Notes under the pieces: model-generated
Database searches by the model: none
What the model was told of the DNA's origin: nothing
Seen by the model: only the letters and a program-made list of their open reading frames with translations
Source of the DNA: an uncultured Streptococcus sp.
GTDB taxonomy: Bacteria > Bacillota > Bacilli > Lactobacillales > Streptococcaceae
Length of the DNA stretch: 6,453 nt
Direction: 5' to 3'
Assembly: GCF_938020365.1 (NCBI RefSeq)
Contig: NZ_CALIIB010000073.1
Span: forward strand, 1-6,453
Part shown: positions 1 through 5,443 of the stretch, piece by piece
Numbering within the stretch: position 1 is the first letter of the stretch
Layout of the letters: each line of letters starts with the position of its first letter
Translations under genes and position numbers: made by a program

Positions 1-130
1 GGATGTGCGCAACATTACCAATGCGACAAATCGTGTTGAAGCTAGCTGGGTCAACTTGCTCAAGAAGAAGATTTACAACGCCTATCTTCGTGAAACAGAC
101 GACTTCAGACAGTCAATCTTTAGCAAATAA
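1..130 (+). CDS. 3' end of an unidentified protein-coding gene (partial)
   Basis: An open frame enters from the left edge (first full codon at 2) and ends with TAA at 128-130, giving 42 C-terminal residues that finish in ...DDFRQSIFSK. The tail is hydrophilic and mixed-charge, with a KKK cluster and no membrane segment, so it looks like the end of a soluble protein. It is followed 26 nt later by a strong hairpin terminator, which supports it as a real gene end. I do not recognise the family from this short piece and give no function. Confidence 0.7.
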   Translation, partial: DVRNITNATNRVEASWVNLLKKKIYNAYLRETDDFRQSIFSK

Positions 131-155
131 GCCTCAATTTGCTTGTCGAAAATAG

Positions 156-201
156 AAAAAAGCTCATGAATCAGCTGAAAAACTGATTTCATGGGCTTTT
201 T
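156..201. terminator. Bidirectional intrinsic terminator between convergent genes
   Basis: The arm GCTCATGAATCAG (162-174) pairs with CTGATTTCATGGGC (183-196) around a CTGAAAAA loop, with one bulge and one G-T pair. A run of A (156-161) lies on the left and a run of T (197-201) on the right. Each strand therefore reads as a GC-containing hairpin followed by a T-tract. It can stop the plus-strand gene ending at 130 and the minus-strand gene ending at 215. Confidence 0.88.
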
Positions 202-214
202 ATCTGTTGAAATT

Positions 215-1006
215 CTAAATAGATGCTTCAATCAAGTGCTTAAGATTGTCTAGGAGGCTGTCTAAGGCTAGGACAGCTTTCTGTTGCTGGTCTGGCTGGT
301 AGAGATGTTGGAAGTAGTCTTGGATATTTGCTTCAAAATCCTGAGGCAGGTGGGAGCAATTTTCTTTGGCATACTGGAGCATGCGCTTTTCGCCTGGATG
401 GAGCTGCTCATTGAGAGCGAAGATCACATCAAAGTAAGAGGCGAAAAATTCACTGCTGCGGTGATTGATGCTGAGCAGATCCTGGCGCTTGAGGGCTTTT
501 TTAATCTGTCTTGAAAAAGCTGGCATAGCTTGGTCGAGGAGCAGGAGCTGCTTGCTGATGATATTCTTTTTCAGCTCAGCTGGATAGGGCAGGCTATACT
601 TGCTCTGGAGCGCAGCGTAGCGGCCGTCTCGATCGTAGAGAATCTTGCTGTGGACCAGATTGTACCACATACAGGTGGTGTAAGAATTCTGGGCTTGGTG
701 CTCTAAAACGACAGTCTGCAGGTCTTGGTCAAAGTCGTCTAGCGAGCGGTAAATCAGCTCAATCTCGATCCCATTATTGAGGACGCAGTCGTCCTCCAGT
801 TCCCAAAATTGATTGCCGATTTCCATATAGGAGCAGTACTTGCTGAGGATTTCTTGGCGGATGGCTGGCGCGAGAGGAGCGCTCAGGTAGACATAGACAT
901 CATAGTCTGAGTCTTGGTCAAAATGTTGGCCGGCCCGTGAGCCTCCGAGAGCCAGAGCTTCCACTTGCTCCAGTTGAGCCAATTCTTTAAAGAGATTTTG
1001 TGGCAT
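215..1006 (-). CDS. Nucleotidyltransferase-fold protein (MNT/aminoglycoside-NTase-like)
   Basis: This 263-aa soluble protein has an N-terminal polymerase-beta-type nucleotidyltransferase domain. The signature GGSRAG is at residues 21-26, followed by the metal-binding pair D34 and D36 in SDYDVYVY. A likely third acidic strand, IEIELIY (80-86), contains E81 and E83. The C-terminal half (about 145-263) is predicted to be helical, as in DUF4037-like and antibiotic-NTase-like proteins. Such enzymes transfer a nucleotide from an NTP to a small molecule or protein, but the acceptor cannot be read here. The ATG start is supported by AGAAGGA (1013-1019) at 6 nt spacing and an upstream promoter. It appears monocistronic, convergent with the left-edge gene and divergent from the cysteine-rich gene. 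No partner HEPN antitoxin/toxin gene adjoins it, so a MNT-HEPN module is unlikely. The fold is confident; a resistance role is not shown. Confidence 0.88.
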   Translation of the reverse strand: MPQNLFKELAQLEQVEALALGGSRAGQHFDQDSDYDVYVYLSAPLAPAIRQEILSKYCSYMEIGNQFWELEDDCVLNNGIEIELIYRSLDDFDQDLQTVVLEHQAQNSYTTCMWYNLVHSKILYDRDGRYAALQSKYSLPYPAELKKNIISKQLLLLDQAMPAFSRQIKKALKRQDLLSINHRSSEFFASYFDVIFALNEQLHPGEKRMLQYAKENCSHLPQDFEANIQDYFQHLYQPDQQQKAVLALDSLLDNLKHLIEASI

Positions 1007-1034
1007 AATTTGTCCTTCTTAATTTTTTGACATC

Positions 1035-1063
1035 ATTCTAGCAAAAAGTGAAAAGGTTTGCAA
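1035..1063 (-). promoter_or_regulatory. Sigma-A promoter of the nucleotidyltransferase gene
   Basis: On the minus strand the -35 TTGCAA (1058-1063) is followed by a 17-nt spacer and the -10 TAGAAT (1035-1040). TGC directly upstream of the -10 makes it an extended -10 element. It lies about 29 nt from the start codon at 1006. No dyad operator was seen. Confidence 0.75.
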
Positions 1064-1104
1064 GGGGGTAAATAGGATCTTTTCTTTCTTTTTCTTCAAA
1101 AACT

Positions 1105-1113
1105 TGCTATATT
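1105..1113 (+). promoter_or_regulatory. Extended -10 promoter of the cysteine-rich protein gene
   Basis: TGC followed by TATATT (1108-1113) forms an extended -10, 30 nt before the ATG at 1144. The -35 position (about 1085-1090, TTTCTT) is poor and lies in a pyrimidine-only tract (about 1081-1097). Recognition would therefore rely on the extended -10, or on an activator. Confidence 0.55.
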
Positions 1114-1143
1114 AGAAATGACTAAATAGAAGGAGTTTTGGCT

Positions 1144-1578
1144 ATGTGTGTAGAGTGCTATATTGACCAGAGCAGGGTGACGCCACTGCTTAACCCACTA
1201 GACTGTCTGAGAGAGCATAGACAGTATATCTGTGGCCATTGTGGCCGCTGTATCTGCATTGAGCAGACAAAAAATGATCTGCAGCGCTGGAATTTTCCTT
1301 TCAAATCTTTAGAAATTGCCAAGTATTATTTGCGAGTGGCGGATGTGACCATGCAGGCGCCCTGCGGTATTTATCAAATCCAGTCAGACAAGGGACGAGT
1401 GTCTTACAAGATTTTTGCCAAGCTGACGGATTTAGAAGCCTATCTGAAAAAGAATCCCGATAAAAGCTGTGCCAGCCGTCAGCCTAGCTTTATCATGCCT
1501 TCTTATCAGGAATTTCCTGAAAGCCAGATAAGAAAGCTAAGTGCTCAAGAAGCAGAAAGATATATGGCAGAGAGGTGA
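1144..1578 (+). CDS. Small cysteine-rich protein of unknown function, possible zinc ribbon
   Basis: I do not recognise a named family for this 144-aa soluble protein. The ATG at 1144 is preferred because AAGGAG (1130-1135) sits 8 nt upstream. An in-frame TTG at 1138 would be only 2 nt from that site. Cysteines cluster at the N-terminus: C2-x2-C5, then C30-x2-C33-x2-C36-x-C38 in CGHCGRCIC, with C21, C74 and C109 besides. The two CxxC pairs are spaced like the knuckles of a zinc ribbon, which suggests metal or nucleic-acid binding (inference). The middle (about 70-105) reads as beta-strands, YQIQSDKGRVSYKIF, followed by a helix. The C-terminal 30 residues are polar, with a likely final helix. 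It stands alone, divergent from the nucleotidyltransferase and convergent with the EVE gene. No signal peptide or membrane segment is seen. Confidence 0.8.
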   Translation: MCVECYIDQSRVTPLLNPLDCLREHRQYICGHCGRCICIEQTKNDLQRWNFPFKSLEIAKYYLRVADVTMQAPCGIYQIQSDKGRVSYKIFAKLTDLEAYLKKNPDKSCASRQPSFIMPSYQEFPESQIRKLSAQEAERYMAER

Positions 1579-1666
1579 GAATTTTCTGCTGAGAACAAAT
1601 GAAATGAATTATTCTACAATAGCTCTCCCTACTACAACAATTATAGAGCATATGATATCGGATACG

Positions 1667-1701
1667 AAAAATAGGAGGTCGGGATGTCCCAGCCTCCTAT
1701 T
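1667..1701 (-). terminator. Intrinsic terminator of the MarR-EVE operon, overlapping the stop codon
   Basis: AATAGGAGG (1670-1678) pairs with CCTCCTATT (1693-1701). An inner stem GGGA/TCCC (1681-1684 with 1687-1690) continues it, apart from one wobble and one mismatch. On the minus strand the hairpin is followed by TTTTT (1667-1671). The EVE stop codon (1697-1699) lies inside the stem. On the plus strand the hairpin has only a weak T-rich tail, so its main use is probably for the minus-strand operon. Confidence 0.85.
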
Positions 1702-2107
1702 CTTCCTTCATCTGTTCAAAGATATAGAGAAAAAATTCTTTCGAAACTTCAAAATGTCCATATCTTATCTGAGAAGCATATTGGCGCCACTGAGGATGCT
1801 GTCGGACTTGGTCAATGGGGCAGTCTTTGACAGGCTGGTAGTAGCTGACATCTCGCCGAAATGGGAAAAAACCTTCAAACATTTCTACTTGATAGGCAGT
1901 GTCATCTAGAATTTTGCCAACGGCTGTAAAGGCCTGCAATTTTTCCTGGCCATTCAGCTGATACTTAGGGCTGTAGTACAAAAGGTAATCTCCTTTTTTC
2001 ATTCGGTTCAATGGTGCTTTCTTTCCATGGCAGACTTGACAAAATCCACCCTCTACACCTTTTAGTACATGTTCTTTTGATACGACACCAATCCAAAATC
2101 TAGTCAT
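1697..2107 (-). CDS. EVE domain-containing protein (UPF0310-type)
   Basis: This 136-aa protein consists of one complete EVE domain, a PUA-like beta-barrel found as a stand-alone protein of about this length. Visible hallmarks are FWIGVVS (4-10), the conserved FCQVCHGK (22-29) with L33/R35, the GDYLLYYSP turn (39-47), FTAVGKI (60-66) and the RRDVSYY strand (84-90). A C-terminal R-x-G segment (115-117) precedes a helix. EVE domains are thought to bind modified bases in DNA or RNA; the ligand is not shown here. It is the second gene of an operon. Its ATG overlaps the end of the MarR gene by 8 nt (ATGACTAG), so translation is probably coupled. The operon ends in a hairpin that contains this gene's stop codon. 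Confidence 0.93.
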   Translation of the reverse strand: MTRFWIGVVSKEHVLKGVEGGFCQVCHGKKAPLNRMKKGDYLLYYSPKYQLNGQEKLQAFTAVGKILDDTAYQVEMFEGFFPFRRDVSYYQPVKDCPIDQVRQHPQWRQYASQIRYGHFEVSKEFFLYIFEQMKEE

Positions 2108-2561
2108 TTTCTGCCTCCAGTGCTATTAAAAGTTGATTGAATACTTCTGTTTTATCTTCTAATTTTCCAAAGAATGCCTGATCAATGCTTTCTACCAGAG
2201 GAAGGGCTTGGTTGACCTTTTGCAGTCCCGTATCCGTTAGAAGTATGATGTTGGCACGGCTGTCCTTGGGATGGACCTCCCGCATGATCAATTCTTTCTT
2301 GACCAAGAGGCGGATGATTTGGGATACGGTCATGACATCCATGTCAGAAAATCGGGCAATATCGGTTTGACTCACCCATTCTTGCTGACGCAGGAGCGCT
2401 GCAAGAGTAGTCAAAACGACAAACTGAGGATGGGTCAGATCAATTGTTTTCAGTTGGCTTTTAATCAGCCCATGCCACTTGTGGTAGGCGCGGATAAAGA
2501 GCAGACCGGTTGATTTTTTGTATTCATCCTTGTAGATGGAGTTAAACTGCGATGTTTCCAT
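2100..2561 (-). CDS. MarR-family winged-helix transcriptional regulator
   Basis: This 153-aa protein has the usual MarR length and layout. N-terminal dimerisation helices lie at about 10-40, then LTHPQFVVLTTLAAL (42-56) and the helix-turn-helix. SQTDIARF is at 65-72, with recognition helix DVMTVSQIIRLLVKK at 75-89. The beta-wing contains HPKDSRANIILLTDTG (97-112), matching the family D-x-R-x(5)-LT pattern, and a C-terminal dimer helix follows. The ATG at 2561 is chosen because AGAGGA (2569-2574) lies 7 nt upstream; a longer frame would begin inside the -35 box. The protein probably represses its own operon with the EVE gene, since a dyad covers the promoter start point. No cysteine or metal-ligand pattern points to an AdcR-like metal sensor, so the effector is unknown. 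Confidence 0.93.
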   Translation of the reverse strand: METSQFNSIYKDEYKKSTGLLFIRAYHKWHGLIKSQLKTIDLTHPQFVVLTTLAALLRQQEWVSQTDIARFSDMDVMTVSQIIRLLVKKELIMREVHPKDSRANIILLTDTGLQKVNQALPLVESIDQAFFGKLEDKTEVFNQLLIALEAEND

Positions 2562-2583
2562 TAGCTTTTCCTCTAAATATTTT

Positions 2584-2597
2584 ATAAGCACACTTAT
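2584..2597 (-). promoter_or_regulatory. Candidate MarR operator
   Basis: ATAAG and CTTAT form a perfect inverted repeat around CACA, overlapping the first bases of the -10 box and the expected transcription start of the MarR-EVE operon. A repressor bound here would block RNA polymerase, as MarR proteins commonly do at their own promoters. The dyad is seen; binding by this MarR is inferred. Confidence 0.5.
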
Positions 2598-2624
2598 TAT
2601 AATCTGACATCTTATTTTTGTCAA
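2596..2624 (-). promoter_or_regulatory. Consensus sigma-A promoter of the MarR-EVE operon
   Basis: On the minus strand TTGACA (2619-2624), a 17-nt spacer and TATAAT (2596-2601) match the consensus exactly. The leader to the ATG at 2561 is about 28 nt. So strong a core promoter in front of a regulator gene fits a promoter held down by a repressor. Confidence 0.92.
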
Positions 2625-2625
2625 T

Positions 2626-2662
2626 AAAAACCCAGTTTAGACTAAAAAGTCTGAACTGGGTT
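2626..2662 (-). terminator. Intrinsic terminator of the scaR-like gene
   Basis: AACCCAGTTTAGACT (2629-2643) pairs with AGTCTGAACTGGGTT (2648-2662) over 15 bp with a single wobble and an AAAA loop. On the minus strand the hairpin is followed by TTTTT (2626-2630). It begins 4 nt after the stop codon of the scaR-like gene. Its T-tract ends one base before the -35 box of the next promoter. Confidence 0.93.
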
Positions 2663-2666
2663 CTGT

Positions 2667-3314
2667 TTATAGTTTTTCCACATAAATCTGCTGGGCAATC
2701 ATAGGGCTAACTTGGATTGCTCGGCCGTCCACTTCTAGTTGATAGAGCTGGCTGTAGTCGTCATACTGGAGGAAACTGATTTCTTGGTCTATGTTTAGAT
2801 TGTGCTTCTCCAGATAAGCCAAAAGCTCAAAGTCGTCGTGGACACGGCGGATGAGGTAGTTACCGGGCTCTTGAGCGGAGGCCAGAGTTTGATGGTATTT
2901 TTCTTTCAGCAGCTGGTGTTTGGCTGGGATTGTGCCACCATGAGGGCAGGTCTCTGGGAAATCTAGCATTTTTTCCAAGCCTGCGACAAAGCGTTCAGAA
3001 ACGGTATGTTCCAGAATTTCGGCTTCCTGATGGATTTCGTCCGTGGTGTAGCCCAGCTTTTGGACCAAGAAGACCTCAATCAATCGGTGCTTGCGGTAGA
3101 GGTCAGAGACCAGCTGCAGGCCTAGGTCGGTTAGCAGATAGCCCGCCTTTTTGTCCTTGATTAGGAGTTCTTCAGCCAGCATTTTCTTCATCATCTCCGT
3201 CACGGCTGGCGGAGAAACCTGCATGTGCTGGGCGATTTCTTTATTGGTGATTTTTCCCTGGCGAGTGCCAATCTCGTAAATACATTTTAAATAGTCTTCT
3301 TTATTTGGCGTCAT
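2667..3314 (-). CDS. scaR: Mn(II)-responsive DtxR/MntR-family repressor (ScaR/SloR/PsaR type)
   Basis: This 215-aa protein has exactly the length of streptococcal ScaR. It is a cytoplasmic metal-dependent DNA-binding protein; orthologues repress Mn(II) import genes when Mn is plentiful. It begins MTPNKEDYLKCIYEIG. The winged helix (about 5-65) has recognition region SPPAVTEMMKKM (34-45). The dimer/metal domain follows, and an SH3/FeoA-like C-terminal domain covers about 145-215. The metal ligands known from this family are all present: D7, H76, E80, E99, E102, H103, C123, H125 and D160. It should therefore be functional. The ATG at 3314 is chosen from GAGGA (3321-3325) at 6 nt spacing and the match to the family start; the frame is open 49 codons further upstream without support. 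It is monocistronic, divergent from the 362-aa protein operon, and lies in the same neighbourhood as an mntH end. Symbols vary by species (ssaR, sloR, psaR, mtsR). Confidence 0.96.
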   Translation of the reverse strand: MTPNKEDYLKCIYEIGTRQGKITNKEIAQHMQVSPPAVTEMMKKMLAEELLIKDKKAGYLLTDLGLQLVSDLYRKHRLIEVFLVQKLGYTTDEIHQEAEILEHTVSERFVAGLEKMLDFPETCPHGGTIPAKHQLLKEKYHQTLASAQEPGNYLIRRVHDDFELLAYLEKHNLNIDQEISFLQYDDYSQLYQLEVDGRAIQVSPMIAQQIYVEKL

Positions 3315-3342
3315 CTTTTGTCCTCGTTGTTTTCCTAAGACT

Positions 3343-3372
3343 AGTATAGCAAAAAATGCTGAAAGAATACAA
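3343..3372 (-). promoter_or_regulatory. Promoter of the scaR-like gene
   Basis: On the minus strand the extended -10 TGC-TATACT (TATACT at 3343-3348) has a weak -35 TTGTAT (3367-3372) at 18 nt spacing. It lies about 29 nt from the ATG. I saw no convincing ScaR/SloR-type recognition palindrome over it. Confidence 0.65.
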
Positions 3373-3398
3373 TTTGAGCTTGAATGTTCCATTGTACG

Positions 3399-3427
3399 TT
3401 GACTTTTACATGAAATTTTGGCATATT
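3399..3427 (+). promoter_or_regulatory. Promoter of the three-gene operon at 3512-6076
   Basis: TTGACT (3399-3404, five of six consensus bases) is followed by a 17-nt spacer and CATATT (3422-3427, four of six). It diverges from the scaR promoter, with 26 nt between the two -35 boxes. It implies a leader of about 80 nt before the first start codon. Confidence 0.6.
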
Positions 3428-3439
3428 TAGAGATAAATA
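3424..3439 (+). promoter_or_regulatory. Dyad at the transcription start, candidate operator
   Basis: TATTTA and TAAATA form a perfect 6-bp inverted repeat around GAGA. It overlaps the -10 box and the expected +1 of the plus-strand promoter. The position suits a repressor site, but the AT-rich arms could arise by chance and no regulator is assigned. Confidence 0.35.
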
Positions 3440-3511
3440 GGAGAGGTATCGAAGGCTGCATGAGCCTGTTAGCGAAGCCTAGAAGGGTGCTGAAGAAATT
3501 TCATATGATGG

Positions 3512-4600
3512 ATGCGGATGGTGATGGAAGTAGAAATCAAGCAATACTGCCTAGAATTACAAGCGCTCGGCTGGTCTCAAGCTGCTCTTGACAAAGTTTT
3601 TCTGACAGAAATGGCGTCATTATCGTATGAATCAGCCCGCCAGAGTCTTTTTGAGGAGGCCTTCCTATTTGGCAGTCCCCTCTTTCAGAAGTTATGGTCT
3701 TTTGAATGCCGAGCAGCCCATCCCCAGCAAGCTGAGAAATTGTTAGAGCTAGCTATGTTCTATATAGACATGCCTGACGAATTGAGCGGGGAAGCAGCAG
3801 AGATCACCCGCTTGCTCTCACGTATGCATCCGAACTTATCGCCACACGCTCCCTTTTGGCACCAGTTTTCTCAAACGATTCGGCAGGCTTTTTCCCCGAC
3901 AGACTTTATTTCAGACAGTGGTAATCAAAGGTTAAAAGGTCAGTTGCACCAGTTTCGCTACGTCATTTCCAGTCAGCAGGCCCAGTGGATTAGAGAGCAT
4001 TTTCGTAAGCCGGGGATGACAGATGGCCAGGCTCTCCTAGCCTATTTTCAGGCGCATCCTGATCTGGATTGCCAGCTCTGGGAATCTTCACGGCTGCACA
4101 ATAAAGCCTTTGTCAATAAGGGCAAGGTGACCTACCCAGACCAGCAGCCCTATCAGGCCAATATCAAGATTCTCCATCGTTTCCATACCGAGTTCATTCT
4201 GGGTAGGGAAGGGCAATTTCTCAATATCCTAGATCCAGAAAGTAGAAGTCAAAATGGACTAGTCAATGGAGCTAGTTTTAATTATGGGAAGAAACCTTCG
4301 TTTTTCAATCATAGTTCCCATTATTACTACGATGTCAAAAGTCCAGCCCAGTGGGATCCCCAGTTTCGTAGGCTGGCGATTCGAAATGACGGGCAAGCCT
4401 TCAAAGCCCCTCAAAACAATCGAGGCTCGGCTGGTTACTATACAGCTAAGAGTTGCTATGCGATTTTGGGGAAAAGCGTTAAAAGTCAAGTTGATACCCA
4501 AGTAAAATATTTTGAAAAATTATTAGTCAAAAAGTTAAAGGGGAAAGATTATCTCAAATATTTATGGAATAAAGTAAAAAATAAATATCTGAGACTATAG
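3512..4600 (+). CDS. Uncharacterised streptococcal protein, probably DUF3114-type
   Basis: This 362-aa soluble protein has no signal peptide or transmembrane segment. From memory it resembles the streptococcal DUF3114 proteins; that assignment is tentative and no function is known to me. The N-terminal half (about 1-195) is helix-rich. The C-terminal half has a compact motif-rich core: LHRFHTEFIL (221-230), FLNILDPES (236-244), NGLVNGASFNYG (248-259), YYDV (272-275) and DPQFRRLAI (282-290). H, N, D and Y residues in these motifs suggest an active or binding site (inference). The last 45 residues are strongly basic (K/Y/L rich) and encoded by very AT-rich DNA. An in-frame TGA at 3506 limits the start to 3512, 3518 or 3524. 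None has a good ribosome binding site, so the start is uncertain by a few codons. It is first in an operon, 15 nt before the HAD gene. Confidence 0.85.
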   Translation: MRMVMEVEIKQYCLELQALGWSQAALDKVFLTEMASLSYESARQSLFEEAFLFGSPLFQKLWSFECRAAHPQQAEKLLELAMFYIDMPDELSGEAAEITRLLSRMHPNLSPHAPFWHQFSQTIRQAFSPTDFISDSGNQRLKGQLHQFRYVISSQQAQWIREHFRKPGMTDGQALLAYFQAHPDLDCQLWESSRLHNKAFVNKGKVTYPDQQPYQANIKILHRFHTEFILGREGQFLNILDPESRSQNGLVNGASFNYGKKPSFFNHSSHYYYDVKSPAQWDPQFRRLAIRNDGQAFKAPQNNRGSAGYYTAKSCYAILGKSVKSQVDTQVKYFEKLLVKKLKGKDYLKYLWNKVKNKYLRL

Positions 4601-4615
4601 AAATGAGGTGGGAAG

Positions 4616-5443
4616 ATGCCGATTAAAATGATCGCTACGGATATGGACGGTACCCTTTTGGATCCGAAAGGAGAGCTGGATTTGCCACGCCTGACAGCAG
4701 TTTTAGACCAGCTGGAGGAGCGGAACATCAAGTTTGTCATTGCGACGGGTAATGAAATCCAACGAATGCGCTTATTGTTGGGCGATTTGACAGAGCGTAT
4801 GACCCTGATCGTCGCCAACGGCGCTAGAATCTTTGAAAAGAATGAAATGTTGCTGGGCACCTTCTGGCAGCCTGATTTGATTGCGGATACGCTGGCTTAT
4901 TTTCAGGGTCAAGAACGAGAGGTGCATCTGGTGGTTACTTCTACTAAAGGTGGCTTTGTTCAGGACGGCACTGATTTTCCGATGATGAGCAAGATTATGA
5001 CAGAGGAAATGGCGGTCCATTTCTACAAACGAATGAATTTCGTACCCAATCTGCAAGATTATCCGTTTGAAGAAGTGTTGAAGATGAGCGTTATGGTAGA
5101 TGAGGCGCAAGCGGAAGAGATTACGCGGCAGATCAATACAGCATTTGCTGGAAGATTGAGTGCCGTGACCAGCGGCTATGGCGCAATTGACATTATCCAA
5201 GAAGGTCTTCACAAGGCCTGGGGGCTTCGTCAGCTCATGGATCGGTGGCAAATCAAAAGCAAGGAAATCATGGCTTTTGGCGACAGCGAAAATGACTTGG
5301 AAATGCTGGAACTAGCGGATTTCTCTTATGCGATGGAAAATGGGGATGAGAAGATTAAGCGCATTGCCAGTCGCTTGGCACCAGCCAATGCAGAGGCCGG
5401 TGTTTTGCAGGTAATTGAGCAATACTTAGAAAAAGGAGTCTAA
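4616..5443 (+). CDS. Cof-type HAD-superfamily (IIB) phosphatase
   Basis: This 275-aa cytoplasmic enzyme is predicted to remove phosphate from small phosphorylated metabolites such as sugar phosphates or flavin-type cofactors, using Mg2+. All four HAD motifs are present. Motif I is DMDGTLLD (9-16), with nucleophile D9 and acid/base D11. Motif II threonine T45 sits in ATGNE, where most relatives have ATGR. Motif III is K200 in GLHKAWGL, and motif IV is GDSENDLEM (222-230) with D223 and D227. The segment between motifs II and III (about 85-190) is the C2B cap that sets substrate choice. The length is normal. The start is supported by GAGG (4605-4608) at 7 nt spacing. It lies 15 nt after the 362-aa protein gene and abuts the hydrolase gene, so it is co-transcribed. 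The substrate cannot be deduced. Confidence 0.95.
   Translation: MPIKMIATDMDGTLLDPKGELDLPRLTAVLDQLEERNIKFVIATGNEIQRMRLLLGDLTERMTLIVANGARIFEKNEMLLGTFWQPDLIADTLAYFQGQEREVHLVVTSTKGGFVQDGTDFPMMSKIMTEEMAVHFYKRMNFVPNLQDYPFEEVLKMSVMVDEAQAEEITRQINTAFAGRLSAVTSGYGAIDIIQEGLHKAWGLRQLMDRWQIKSKEIMAFGDSENDLEMLELADFSYAMENGDEKIKRIASRLAPANAEAGVLQVIEQYLEKGV

Noticed and set aside
215..1578. MNT-HEPN toxin-antitoxin pair formed by the nucleotidyltransferase and its neighbour
   Set aside because: The neighbour is divergent, cysteine-rich and lacks the HEPN R-x4-6-H motif. The nucleotidyltransferase is also larger than minimal MNT antitoxins.
1541..1909. Plus-strand open frame overlapping the end of the cysteine-rich gene and the EVE gene
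   Set aside because: Most of it is antisense to the well-supported EVE gene, and it has no ribosome binding site.
2562..2624. 21-codon N-terminal extension of the MarR protein
   Set aside because: It would start inside the -35 box. The ATG at 2561 has a proper ribosome binding site and gives the usual family length.
3390..3425. A SloR/ScaR recognition palindrome in the divergent promoter region
   Set aside because: Only a TTGACTT-like core is present, and this doubles as the -35 box. The AATTAA-type inverted arms are missing.
3315..3461. 49-codon N-terminal extension of the ScaR-like protein
   Set aside because: It runs through the promoter and has no homology to the family. The start at 3314 gives exactly 215 aa with correct ligand numbering.
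3428..3511. Known riboswitch or T-box in the operon leader
   Set aside because: No match to T-box, TPP, FMN, preQ1, yybP-ykoY (Mn) or THF consensus elements that I could recall.
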